From the NCBI RefSeq assembly GCF_002355275.1, contig NZ_CP023449.1, positions 2,210,001-2,274,000 of the forward strand: a stretch of 64,000 nt of DNA. Direction: 5' to 3'. Source of the DNA: Rhizorhabdus dicambivorans (GTDB lineage Bacteria > Pseudomonadota > Alphaproteobacteria > Sphingomonadales > Sphingomonadaceae). The translations under genes and the position numbers were made by a program. Below the pieces are notes generated by a model. That model saw only the letters and a list, made by a program, of their open reading frames with translations. It made no database searches and was not told the origin of the DNA. Below, piece by piece: positions 25,589 to 33,952 of the stretch. The stretch's first letter is position 1; the number at the start of each line of letters is the position of its first letter.

Positions 25589-26113
25589 ATGTCGATCTCG
25601 CTTTATCACGCAACCGTTCCAACCTTCCTGCAGATCACGGGGGCGGTCTCTGGCCTGCTCGACAGGGCCGAGGCCTTCTGTGCCGAAAAGGGCCTCGATC
25701 CGTCCGAGCTGATCGAGGCGCGGCTGGCGCCCGACATGCGTCCCTTTGCCTTTCAGGTGCGCTGGGTGGCGATGCACGGCTTCGGCGCGATCGAGAGCGT
25801 CCGCAACGGCGGCTTCGTGCCCGACATGACGCCGCCGCCATCCGACTTTGCTGGGCTGCGCGCCAGGCTGGCCGATGCAATCAGGGGGTTGGAGACAGTC
25901 GGCTACAGCGAACTGGACGCCTATATCGGCAAGCCGGTGACTATCACCCTGCGCGACGGCGCCCTGACCTTCGATGCCGAGGATTATCTCCTGTCCTTCG
26001 CCCAGCCCAATTTCTTTTTCCACGCGACGACGGTCTACGACATCCTGCGCTGGAAAGGGCTGGAGATCGGCAAGCGCAATTTCCTCGGCAAGCTGCGCTT
26101 TGCCGAGGATTGA
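25589..26113 (+). CDS. DUF1993 family protein
   Basis: 174-residue DUF1993 protein, a helical-bundle DinB-like fold of unknown function. Characteristic pieces: VPTFLQITGAVSGLLDRAEAF, LIEARLAPDMRPFAFQVRWV, and the C-terminal FFFHATTVYDILRWKGLEIGKRNFLG. The last motif with its His is highly typical of the family. No signal peptide. The gene lies 70 bp after the exported methyltransferase and its start sits directly behind a strong hairpin. LemA follows on the same strand. Confidence 0.92.
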   Translation: MSISLYHATVPTFLQITGAVSGLLDRAEAFCAEKGLDPSELIEARLAPDMRPFAFQVRWVAMHGFGAIESVRNGGFVPDMTPPPSDFAGLRARLADAIRGLETVGYSELDAYIGKPVTITLRDGALTFDAEDYLLSFAQPNFFFHATTVYDILRWKGLEIGKRNFLGKLRFAED

Positions 26114-26183
26114 CGGACCGGCTGCCGCAACCGGGCTGCGCGCGGCGGCGTAACTTGGACATCGGCGTATCAGGGAGGCGCGC

Positions 26184-26747
26184 ATGGGGATTTGGATCGC
26201 GATCGGCGTTGTGGCGCTGCTGCTGGTTTGGCTGATCGCCATCTATAACCGGCTGGTGCGGCTGCGCGCGCTAGTGCGCGAAGGGTGGAGCGGGATCACC
26301 GTCCAGCTGCGTCGCCGGGCCGACCTGATTCCGAATCTGGTCTCGACCGTCGAAGGCTATGCCGCGCATGAGCGCGGGCTGCTCGAGGCGGTGACGCAGG
26401 CGCGCGGCGCCGCCTCCGCCGCCAAGGGCGTCGACGCGACGGCGCAGGCCGACGCGCAGATGAGCGGGATGATCGGCCGGCTGTTCGCGGTGGCGGAGGG
26501 CTATCCCGAACTGAAGGCCGACGCCAATTTCCGCCAGCTGCAGGACGAGCTTTCGGGCATCGAGGGCGAGCTGGCGGGCGCGCGGCGCTATTACAATGCC
26601 ACCGTCCGCGACCTCAACAGTTCGATTCAGTCCTTCCCCAATATCCTCGTCGCCGGCCCGATGGGATTCCGCGAGGAGGAAAGCTATGCCGACGATGTCG
26701 CCGCGCTCCAGGCCGCGCCCAAAGTGAGCTTCGGCGGCGGGCGCTGA
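26184..26747 (+). CDS. LemA family protein
   Basis: 187-residue LemA: N-terminal membrane anchor (IWIAIGVVALLLVWLIAIYN), then the long helical domain with LVREGWSGITVQLRRRADLIPNLV, FRQLQDELSGIEGELAGARRYYNATVRDLN and SFPNILVAG. Full length. LemA proteins are envelope proteins of unknown mechanism, usually next to a DUF2207 or peptidase partner as here: the DUF2207 gene starts 3 bp after this stop. ATG 26184 follows CAGGGAGGCGCGC. Confidence 0.95.
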   Translation: MGIWIAIGVVALLLVWLIAIYNRLVRLRALVREGWSGITVQLRRRADLIPNLVSTVEGYAAHERGLLEAVTQARGAASAAKGVDATAQADAQMSGMIGRLFAVAEGYPELKADANFRQLQDELSGIEGELAGARRYYNATVRDLNSSIQSFPNILVAGPMGFREEESYADDVAALQAAPKVSFGGGR

Positions 26748-26749
26748 TC

Positions 26750-28717
26750 ATGCGCGTCCTGTTCGCCTGCTGGCTCGCGCTCGTCGCCTGGGCGCTGCCG
26801 GCACATGCGCAGGCGATCGAAGACCCGGCGGCGGTGGCGGCAGCCTATGAGAAAGCGCGGGGGCAGGAGCGCATCCTGGCTTATTCGAGCGACGTCCATG
26901 TCGCGCGGGACGGCGAACTCGACGTCACCGAGACGATCCGGCTCGTTTCCCTGGCGGACCAGATCAAGCGAGGCATCTATCGCGATTTCCCGACCAGCTA
27001 CGACAATCGCTACGGTCAGCGGACACGCGTGAGCTTCGATCTCGTCTCGGTCAGCCGAGACGGCAAGCCGGAGCCCTATGCGCTTGAAGACCTCAGCAAC
27101 GGCGTACGAATCCGGATCGGCGATGCCGACACGCTGCTGCCGCCCGGCGAGCATGTCTATGCGATCCGCTACCGGACGCGGCGCCAGATCGTCTATCTCG
27201 CGGACAAGGACGAGGTGTACTGGAACGCGACCGGCACCGGCTGGGCCTTCCCGATCGACATGGCCGAGGCGCGGATCACGCTGCCCGGCGCGACGAGCTT
27301 CGGCGATCGCGCGGTCTATACCGGCCCGCAAGGATCGACCGCCGGAAATGCCGCGGTTGTTGAGGAACGGCCCGGCTTCATCCATTTCCGTACCACCGCG
27401 CCCCTCGATGCCTATAGCGGCCTCACCGTCGCCGCCGCCTTCCCTAAGGGTGTGCTCGAGCCGCCGACCCAGGCGCAGAAGCTGACATGGTGGCTGCAGG
27501 ATTGGGGACCGTTCGCGGCCGGCGTGGCGCTGCTGGGTCTGCTGCTACTCTATTTCTTCTACGCCTGGCTGAGGGTGGGGCGGGGGCCGCGCCCGGGAAC
27601 GCTGGTGCCGGCTTTCTCGCCGCCGGACAATCTCTCACCCGCCGCCTGCCGCTATATCGACCGGATGGGCGCCGACAATCGCGGCTTCACCGCCGCGATC
27701 GTCGACCTGGCGGTGCGCGGCCATATCGGCATCACCAAGAGTGGTGGCGGCTGGCTTTCGAGCGGGACCACGGTGCTCGACCGGCGCGAGGGCGGCAAGC
27801 CGATCCCGGCGCCCGAGCTGGCGATGCGCGATACGCTGCTGCCCGGTGTCGGCTCCCGCATCGAGCTGAAGCAGGACAATCACGCTACCTTGCAGAGTGC
27901 CAGTTCGAAGCTGAACAAGGGACTTGCGGCGGCCTATCAGGCCGCGATGTTCCGCACCAACAGGAGCTGGGCCGCCTTCGGCCTGCTCGGCATTCCGGCG
28001 GCGGTGCTGGCGGTCGTGGTGGTGACGTTCCTCGTCCATGCCGGGCACATGGCCGAGGAGGTCATGATCGTGCCGCTGATCGGGCTCGGCGCGGTGGTGC
28101 TCGCTTTCCTGCTGCATCGGCTGACCCTGGGCTCGGGCTGTCTGAAAGTGCTCGCCTGGGTCGGCATCGCGCTTTGCATCGTCGCGATCCTGTTCAGCGG
28201 CTTCATCGCACTGGCGCTGGCGATCGAGCAGGGGGCCTGGTCGCCGCTGCTGCCGCTGCTGGCCTTGCCCTTCGCGATCACCGCCTTCCGCTGGATCGCC
28301 GCGCCGACCATCGAGGGACGCCGGATGATGGACCGGATCGATGGATTCAAACATTATCTCGGCATCACCGAGGAGGATCGGCTGGACGCGCTCCACCCGC
28401 CCGAAAAGACTCCCGTACTGTTCGAGCGCTATCTGCCTTACGCCATCGCGCTCGACGTCGAGAATCGCTGGGCGGACAAATTCGCAGGCGTACTGGCGGC
28501 GGCGGTGGCGGCGGGCACGGCGGCGCACACCGCCAGCTGGTATTCGGGCGACGGCAACTGGTGGGACGATCCCGGCGGTTTCACGAAAAGCGTCGGCTCC
28601 TCGCTCGCCAGTACGGTGGCCTCGGCATCGTCCTCGCCGAGCAGCAGCAGCGGCGGATCGTCGGGTGGTGGTTCCTCCGGCGGCGGGGGAGGCGGCGGCG
28701 GGGGCGGCGGCTGGTGA
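26750..28717 (+). CDS. DUF2207 membrane protein with Gly/Ser-rich tail
   Basis: 655-residue membrane protein: signal peptide (RVLFACWLALVAWALPAHA), an extracytoplasmic beta domain (DVHVARDGELDVTETIRL, GDADTLLPPGEHVYAIRYRT), a membrane helix (AAGVALLGLLLLYFFYAWL), a cytoplasmic part (AACRYIDRMGADNRGFTAAIVDLAVRGHIGI), three further membrane segments, RMMDRIDGFKHYLGITEEDRL, and a tail ending in an eleven-Gly run then Trp. This is the standard DUF2207 layout (YciQ-like). It is co-transcribed with LemA. Function unknown, probably envelope homeostasis. Confidence 0.92.
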   Translation: MRVLFACWLALVAWALPAHAQAIEDPAAVAAAYEKARGQERILAYSSDVHVARDGELDVTETIRLVSLADQIKRGIYRDFPTSYDNRYGQRTRVSFDLVSVSRDGKPEPYALEDLSNGVRIRIGDADTLLPPGEHVYAIRYRTRRQIVYLADKDEVYWNATGTGWAFPIDMAEARITLPGATSFGDRAVYTGPQGSTAGNAAVVEERPGFIHFRTTAPLDAYSGLTVAAAFPKGVLEPPTQAQKLTWWLQDWGPFAAGVALLGLLLLYFFYAWLRVGRGPRPGTLVPAFSPPDNLSPAACRYIDRMGADNRGFTAAIVDLAVRGHIGITKSGGGWLSSGTTVLDRREGGKPIPAPELAMRDTLLPGVGSRIELKQDNHATLQSASSKLNKGLAAAYQAAMFRTNRSWAAFGLLGIPAAVLAVVVVTFLVHAGHMAEEVMIVPLIGLGAVVLAFLLHRLTLGSGCLKVLAWVGIALCIVAILFSGFIALALAIEQGAWSPLLPLLALPFAITAFRWIAAPTIEGRRMMDRIDGFKHYLGITEEDRLDALHPPEKTPVLFERYLPYAIALDVENRWADKFAGVLAAAVAAGTAAHTASWYSGDGNWWDDPGGFTKSVGSSLASTVASASSSPSSSSGGSSGGGSSGGGGGGGGGGGW

Positions 28718-28722
28718 TGCGA

Positions 28723-28750
28723 AAAGGGCGCCGGTTTCCCGACGCCCTTT
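28723..28750. terminator. bidirectional terminator between convergent genes
   Basis: AAAGGGCG (28723-28730) and CGCCCTTT (28743-28750) form a perfect 8-bp stem; the A-run and T-run at the ends make it work for both strands. It sits between the DUF2207 stop and the stop of the small secreted protein. Confidence 0.8.
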
Positions 28751-28757
28751 CGTTCAT

Positions 28758-29036
28758 TCAGCGGCGATCCCAGCGATCGTGATCGTGGTTCCGGTGGCGC
28801 TTATACCAGCCCTTGTGCCGGCCGCGATCCCAGTGGCGGCGATCGTAGCGGTCATGGCGGTCATAGCGATACGGATAGCCATAGCGGCCATAGTCGTAGC
28901 TATAGCCATAGGGGCTGCCATAATAGCCACGCCCGCTGGAAATGCTGATGCCGAAGCTGGTCTGGGCCGAGGCGACGGCCGGGACGGCGGTGGCGGCGAG
29001 GGCCGCGACGCCGATAAGCACGGTCTTGATACGCAT
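28758..29036 (-). CDS. small exported Tyr/Arg/His-rich protein
   Basis: 92-residue exported protein: signal peptide ending in AVASAQ, then a mature part of low complexity, RGYYGSPYGYSYDYGRYGYP followed by basic RYDRHDRYDRRHWDRGRHK. Such Tyr/Gly/Arg-rich tails occur in small envelope proteins (often called PXPV or YXWGXW repeats) with no defined biochemistry. A ribosome site GGAGAG precedes ATG 29036. It shares a terminator with the DUF2207 gene and is transcribed away from ugd. Confidence 0.8.
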   Translation of the reverse strand: MRIKTVLIGVAALAATAVPAVASAQTSFGISISSGRGYYGSPYGYSYDYGRYGYPYRYDRHDRYDRRHWDRGRHKGWYKRHRNHDHDRWDRR

Positions 29037-29123
29037 CTTACTCTCCTATGCCAGTTCTGGCGTTGTCGCCTTTCCTAGCAAGGAGGGGCTGAGGCGGGCC
29101 TGAACGCCCCTGTAAGCTGGGGT

Positions 29124-30428
29124 TCAGGGCCTGCCGACGGACATATATTCGAAGCCTGCGGCGCGCATTTGCTCGGGCCGGTAGATGTTGCGCAGGTCGA
29201 CGATCGTGGGGGATTTGAGGAGGCGCCTGACGCGGTCGAGGTCGAGGGCGCGGAACTCGTTCCATTCGGTGACGAGGACGAGGGCGTCGGCGCCGTCCAT
29301 CGCGGCATAGGCATCCTCGGCGAAGTCGACATTGTCGAGGAGGGCTTCGGCCTGCCTGCGGCCTTCGGGATCGAAGGCGCTGATGCGGGCGCCATTGTCC
29401 TGGAGGACGCGGACGATGTCGATGGCGGGGCTGTCGCGCATGTCGTCGGTGTTGGGCTTGAAGGTGAGGCCGAGCAGGGCGATCTTCTTGTCCTGGACCG
29501 AGCCTCCGGCGGCGGCGATGACCCGGCGGCCCATCGATCGCTTGCGCTGCGCATTGACGTCGACCGTGGCCTTCACGATCTGCATCGGGCTCTCATAGTC
29601 CTCGGCGGTCTTGAGCAGGGCGGTGGTGTCCTTGGGGAAGCAGGAGCCGCCATAGCCGGGGCCGGCGTGGAGGAACTTGCTGCCGATGCGGTTGTCCATG
29701 CCGATGCCCCTGGCGACCGCTTGCACGTTGGCGCCGGTCTTCTCGCACAGGTCGGCGATCTCGTTGATGAAGGTGATCTTGACCGCCAGGAAGGCGTTGG
29801 CGGCATATTTGATCAGTTCGGACGTCTCGCAGTCGACGAACAGGATCGGCACCTCGCGTAGCGAGAGGGGCCGGTAGATGTCCTTGAGCACCTGCTGCGC
29901 GCTCTCGCTGGCGGTGCCGCAGACGACCCGGTCGGGGCGCATGAAATCCTCGATCGCCGAGCCCTCGCGCAGGAACTCGGGATTGGAGGCGACCTCGATG
30001 GCAAGGTCGGGCCGGGCCTTGGACACGATCGCTGCCACCTGCTTGGCGGTGCCGACCGGGACGGTCGACTTGGTGACCATGACGCATGGTTTGGTCAGCG
30101 CCTCGGCGGCCTGCTGGGCGGCGGCGAAGACATAGGAGAGATCGGCATGGCCGTCGCCACGCCGGCTGGGGGTGCCGACCGCGATGAACACCGCATCGGC
30201 ATCCTTCACCCCCTCCTTGATGTCGCTGGTGAAGCTCAGACGCCCCGAACGGCTGTTCCGCCGCACCAGATCGTCCAGACCCGGCTCGTAGATCGGGATC
30301 TCGCCGCCCTTCAGCTTCGCGATCGTCGCCTCGTTGATGTCGACGCAGGTTACGTCATGCCCGAACTCGGAGAAGCACGCCCCCGATACCAGACCGACAT
30401 AACCCGTGCCGATGATCGCCAATCGCAT
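29124..30428 (-). CDS. ugd: UDP-glucose 6-dehydrogenase
   Basis: 434-residue NAD+-dependent enzyme oxidising UDP-glucose twice to UDP-glucuronate, for exopolysaccharide and glycolipids (in sphingomonads also glucuronosyl sphingolipids). N-terminal Rossmann GTGYVGLVSGACF (7-19), substrate stretch FIAVGTPSRRGDGHADL, NPEFLREGSAIEDF, catalytic Cys in GYGGSCFPKDT (about 260), and the UDP-binding C-terminal domain LGLTFKPNTDDMRDSPAI. Full length. It is likely monocistronic: 193 bp with a palindromic repeat separate it from glmS. Confidence 0.96.
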   Translation of the reverse strand: MRLAIIGTGYVGLVSGACFSEFGHDVTCVDINEATIAKLKGGEIPIYEPGLDDLVRRNSRSGRLSFTSDIKEGVKDADAVFIAVGTPSRRGDGHADLSYVFAAAQQAAEALTKPCVMVTKSTVPVGTAKQVAAIVSKARPDLAIEVASNPEFLREGSAIEDFMRPDRVVCGTASESAQQVLKDIYRPLSLREVPILFVDCETSELIKYAANAFLAVKITFINEIADLCEKTGANVQAVARGIGMDNRIGSKFLHAGPGYGGSCFPKDTTALLKTAEDYESPMQIVKATVDVNAQRKRSMGRRVIAAAGGSVQDKKIALLGLTFKPNTDDMRDSPAIDIVRVLQDNGARISAFDPEGRRQAEALLDNVDFAEDAYAAMDGADALVLVTEWNEFRALDLDRVRRLLKSPTIVDLRNIYRPEQMRAAGFEYMSVGRP

Positions 30429-30475
30429 AGATAGTCCCTTATTCCCTTAAACCGCGCGGCCAGGATTCGACCCTT

Positions 30476-30558
30476 GTCACCCCAGGCTTGACCCGGGATC
30501 CCGCTTTCTTGATCGGCGCGCGAAAAGAAGCGGGACCCCGGGTCAAGCCCGGGGTGAC
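30476..30558. repeat. 83-bp dispersed palindromic repeat, copy 2
   Basis: GTCACCCCAGGCTTGACCCG ... AAGAAGCGGGACCCC ... GGGGTGAC. Same length and near-identical right half as copy 1 at 8512-8594. It lies between ugd and glmS. The centre of the palindrome differs between copies while the outer arms are kept. Confidence 0.85.
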
Positions 30559-30621
30559 GGTGAAAAGCGTAGCGCTATCTCATCATTTCAGTCGATTGTT
30601 ACGACACTATATCGCCGCCCG

Positions 30622-32448
30622 TTACTCGACCGTCACGGACTTGGCCAGATTGCGCGGCTGATCGACATCGGTGCCCTTGGCGACCGCGACATGATAGGCG
30701 AGCAGTTGGACCGGGATCGCATAGACGATCGGCGCGATCAGCGGGTGGACCTTGGGCATGGTGATCGTCGCCATGCAGCCTTCGCCGGCCGCCTGGATGC
30801 CGTCATAGTCCGATATGAGCACCACCTTGCCGCCGCGCGCCTGCACCTCCTGCATGTTCGAGACGGTCTTCTCGAACAGCGGGCCGGTGGGGGCGATCAC
30901 GATCACCGGCACTTTGTCGTCGATAAGCGCGATCGGCCCGTGCTTCATCTCGCCGGCGGCATAGCCCTCGGCATGGATATAGCTGATCTCCTTGAGCTTC
31001 AGCGCGCCTTCGAGCGCCAGCGGATAATCGGTGCCGCGCCCCAGATAGAGGACGTCGCGCGCCACCGCGATCGCACCCGACATCGCCTCGATCGCCGAAT
31101 CATAGGCCAGCGCCCCGTTGATCGCGGCCGGCGCCTCCGACAGGTGGCGGACGATCTCCTTCTCCTCGCGCCGGTCTAGCCGGCCCTTGGCGCGCGCCAG
31201 GTTCGCGGCGAGCGCGGCGAGCACCGCAAGCTGGCAGGTGAAGGCTTTCGTGGACGCGACGCCGATCTCGGGGCCGGCATGGGTCGGCAGCAGCAGATCG
31301 GCCTCGCGCGCCATGGTCGAGGTGGGGACATTGACCACCACCGCGATCTTTTGCCCTTCCGAACGGGCATGACGCAGCGCCGCCAGCGTGTCGGCGGTCT
31401 CGCCCGATTGGCTGATGAACAAAGCGAGGCCGCCTTCCTCCATCACCGGCGCGCGGTAGCGGAACTCCGAGGCGACATCGAGATCGACCGGCACGCGGGC
31501 GAACTGCTCGAACCAGTATTTGCCGACCATGCCCGCATAGAAGCTGGTGCCGCAGGCGACGATCGTCACCCGGCGGATCGCACTCAGATCGAAATCGGGG
31601 ATGGGGAGGGAGACCTCCTCCTCCAGCCGGCGGACATAGGATTTGAGCGTCTGGGCGACGACGATCGGCTGCTCGTAGATCTCCTTGAGCATGAAATGGC
31701 GATGGTTGCCCTTGTCGATCGTAAGGTTCGACGCGCCCGAATGGACCACCGCGCGTTCGACGGGATTGTCGTCGCGATCGTATATCTGGGTCTTCTCGCG
31801 GGTGATGACGACCCAGTCGCCCTCGTCGAGATAGCTGATCTTCTGGGTGAGCGGCGCCAGCGCCAGCGCGTCCGAGCCCAGATAGGTCTCGCCATTCTCA
31901 CCATAGCCGACCACCAAGGGCGAACCGAGCCGGGCGCCGATCAGCAGGTCCGGATTCTGGCGGAACAGGATCGCCAACGCGAAGGCGCCGTGCAGCCGCT
32001 TGAGATTGATCCGAACCGCCTCCACCGGGTCCATGCCCGCTTCGACATCGGCCGAGATCAGATGGGCGACCACCTCGGTATCGGTCTGGCTCTCGAAGGT
32101 GCGGCCCCTGGCGATCAGCTCGTCGCGCAGCGGCTTGAAATTCTCGATGATGCCGTTGTGGACCAGCGCCACCTCTCCGGTCGCGTGGGGGTGGGCATTG
32201 TCCTGGGTGGGGGCCCCGTGCGTGGCCCAGCGGGTGTGGGCGATGCCGATCACGCCGGGCAGGGGATCGGCGGCCAGCTTCTTCGCGAGATTGTCCAGCT
32301 TGCCCTCGGCGCGACGGCGATCGAGCATGCCATCATGGATGGTGCAGATGCCTGCCGAGTCATAGCCGCGATATTCGAGCCGTCTCAGGCCGGCGACCAG
32401 CCGTTCCGAGACATCCTCGCTGCCAACAATGCCGATAATGCCACACAT
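30622..32448 (-). CDS. glmS: glutamine--fructose-6-phosphate aminotransferase (isomerizing)
   Basis: 608-residue GlmS: fructose-6-phosphate plus glutamine to glucosamine-6-phosphate, the first step toward UDP-GlcNAc for peptidoglycan and lipid A. Nucleophilic Cys2 in MCGIIGIVG; glutaminase motifs LRRLEYRGYDSAGI, AHTRWATHGAPTQDNAHPH, HNGIIENF. Two SIS isomerase domains follow, with SQSGETADTLAALRHA, LLPTHAGPEIGVASTKAFT and EGALKLKEISYIHAEGYAAGE, ending PRNLAKSVTVE. Normal length. It is followed upstream (77 bp) by glmU on the same strand, so the pair may be co-transcribed. No glmS ribozyme is expected or visible. Confidence 0.98.
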   Translation of the reverse strand: MCGIIGIVGSEDVSERLVAGLRRLEYRGYDSAGICTIHDGMLDRRRAEGKLDNLAKKLAADPLPGVIGIAHTRWATHGAPTQDNAHPHATGEVALVHNGIIENFKPLRDELIARGRTFESQTDTEVVAHLISADVEAGMDPVEAVRINLKRLHGAFALAILFRQNPDLLIGARLGSPLVVGYGENGETYLGSDALALAPLTQKISYLDEGDWVVITREKTQIYDRDDNPVERAVVHSGASNLTIDKGNHRHFMLKEIYEQPIVVAQTLKSYVRRLEEEVSLPIPDFDLSAIRRVTIVACGTSFYAGMVGKYWFEQFARVPVDLDVASEFRYRAPVMEEGGLALFISQSGETADTLAALRHARSEGQKIAVVVNVPTSTMAREADLLLPTHAGPEIGVASTKAFTCQLAVLAALAANLARAKGRLDRREEKEIVRHLSEAPAAINGALAYDSAIEAMSGAIAVARDVLYLGRGTDYPLALEGALKLKEISYIHAEGYAAGEMKHGPIALIDDKVPVIVIAPTGPLFEKTVSNMQEVQARGGKVVLISDYDGIQAAGEGCMATITMPKVHPLIAPIVYAIPVQLLAYHVAVAKGTDVDQPRNLAKSVTVE

Positions 32449-32525
32449 CGACTAAGCCCCACCCGACTGCGAACGACCGCTCCTGCTCAAAGCATTATTA
32501 ATCGCGGCTGACAATGAATAGGACG

Positions 32526-33890
32526 TCAACCCGCCTTCTTCGCGGCTTTCTTGATTTTCATCGCTTCGCGGAAGCGCGTGGCCCAGCCCGCGCGGGCCTG
32601 CTGCTGGCCGCGCGCGACTGCCAGCGCCTCTGCCTCGACGTCGCGGGTGATGGTCGAGCCGGCGCCGACGATCGCACCGTCACCGATCGTCACCGGGGCG
32701 ACCAGAGCGCTGTTCGATCCGATGAAGGCGCCCTCACCGATGACGGTGCGATATTTGAGGAAGCCGTCATAATTGCAGGTGATCGTGCCCGCGCCGATAT
32801 TGGCCTTCGCGCCGACATCGGCATCGCCGACATAGGAGAGGTGATTGGCCTTGGCGCCCTTGCCGAAACGGGCGTTCTTGACCTCGACGAAATTGCCGAT
32901 CTTCGCGGCTTCGCCGATATCGGTGCCGGGACGCAGCCGGGCATAGGGGCCGATCTCGGCGCCCTGACGGATCGTCGCTCCCTCGATATGGCTGAAGCCG
33001 TGGATGGTAGCGCCGTCCTCGACCACCGCCCTGGGCCCGAAGAAGACATTGGGTTCGATCATCACGTCGCGGCCGACCTGCGTGTCGTGCGCGAACCACA
33101 CCGTCTCGGGGGCGATCAGGGTGGCGCCGTCGACCATCGCGGCGAGGCGGCGGCGCTGCTGCCAGTCGGCCTCGACCGCCGCCAGCTCGGCGCGGCTGTT
33201 GACCCCGGCGACCTCCCACGGCTCGGCCTCGATCACGGCGGACATCCGACCGTCCGCGCGTGCGATCATAACGATGTCTGGGAGATAATATTCGCGTGCG
33301 GCATTGTCGTTGCCGACTCGGGCGAGCAGCGGCCAGAGATCGGCGGCGCGCACCGCCATCAGCCCCGAATTGCACAGGTCGATGGCGCGTTCGGAGGCCG
33401 ACGCATCCTTATATTCGACCATCCTGTCGATCCGGCCCTCGGCATTGGCGAGGATGCGGCCATAAGCGAGCGGATCGGCCGGGCGGAAGCCGAGCACCAC
33501 GGCGACGGGCTTGTCCCCGGCGTGGAGCCGATCGAGCATGTGGCGCATCGTATCGGGGCGGACCAGCGGCACGTCTCCATAGAGGATCAGCACGTCGCCG
33601 TCGAAGCCGGCCAGCGCCGCCTCGCCCTGCTGGACGGCGTGGGCGGTGCCGAGCTGCGGCTCCTGGGTCGCGACGCCGACGCCGAGCGGGGCGACGAAAG
33701 CCTCGACCTGCTCGCGCCCGGCGCCGGTGACGACGACCTTGCGGGCGGCGCCCAGGGCATCGACCGAGGCGATCAGATGGCCCAGCATCGGCCGGCCCGC
33801 AATCGGGTGCAGCACCTTGTGGAGATCGGATTTCATGCGGGTGCCCTTGCCGGCGGCAAGGATCAGGGCGGCGAAGGGACGGCTGCTCAT
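32526..33890 (-). CDS. glmU: bifunctional glucosamine-1-phosphate acetyltransferase / GlcNAc-1-P uridyltransferase
   Basis: 454-residue GlmU, making UDP-GlcNAc from glucosamine-1-phosphate. N-terminal pyrophosphorylase LAAGKGTRMKSDLHKVLHPI (8-30) with ILYGDVPLVRPD. The C-terminal left-handed beta-helix acetyltransferase has hexapeptide repeats (VFFGPRAVVEDGATIHGFSH, AKANHLSYVGDADVGAKANI, GAGTITCNYDG with its catalytic region). Canonical length. ATG 33890 gives the usual MSSRPFAALILAAG; an in-frame GTG at 33908 would add six residues. It is divergent from the phosphatase gene, 62 bp apart. Confidence 0.97.
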   Translation of the reverse strand: MSSRPFAALILAAGKGTRMKSDLHKVLHPIAGRPMLGHLIASVDALGAARKVVVTGAGREQVEAFVAPLGVGVATQEPQLGTAHAVQQGEAALAGFDGDVLILYGDVPLVRPDTMRHMLDRLHAGDKPVAVVLGFRPADPLAYGRILANAEGRIDRMVEYKDASASERAIDLCNSGLMAVRAADLWPLLARVGNDNAAREYYLPDIVMIARADGRMSAVIEAEPWEVAGVNSRAELAAVEADWQQRRRLAAMVDGATLIAPETVWFAHDTQVGRDVMIEPNVFFGPRAVVEDGATIHGFSHIEGATIRQGAEIGPYARLRPGTDIGEAAKIGNFVEVKNARFGKGAKANHLSYVGDADVGAKANIGAGTITCNYDGFLKYRTVIGEGAFIGSNSALVAPVTIGDGAIVGAGSTITRDVEAEALAVARGQQQARAGWATRFREAMKIKKAAKKAG

Positions 33891-33952
33891 GACCGGGGTC
33901 TGTGCCACGAAGCGCTTGCCTTTTCCATATCGCCCGGGCGATGGAGCGCGCC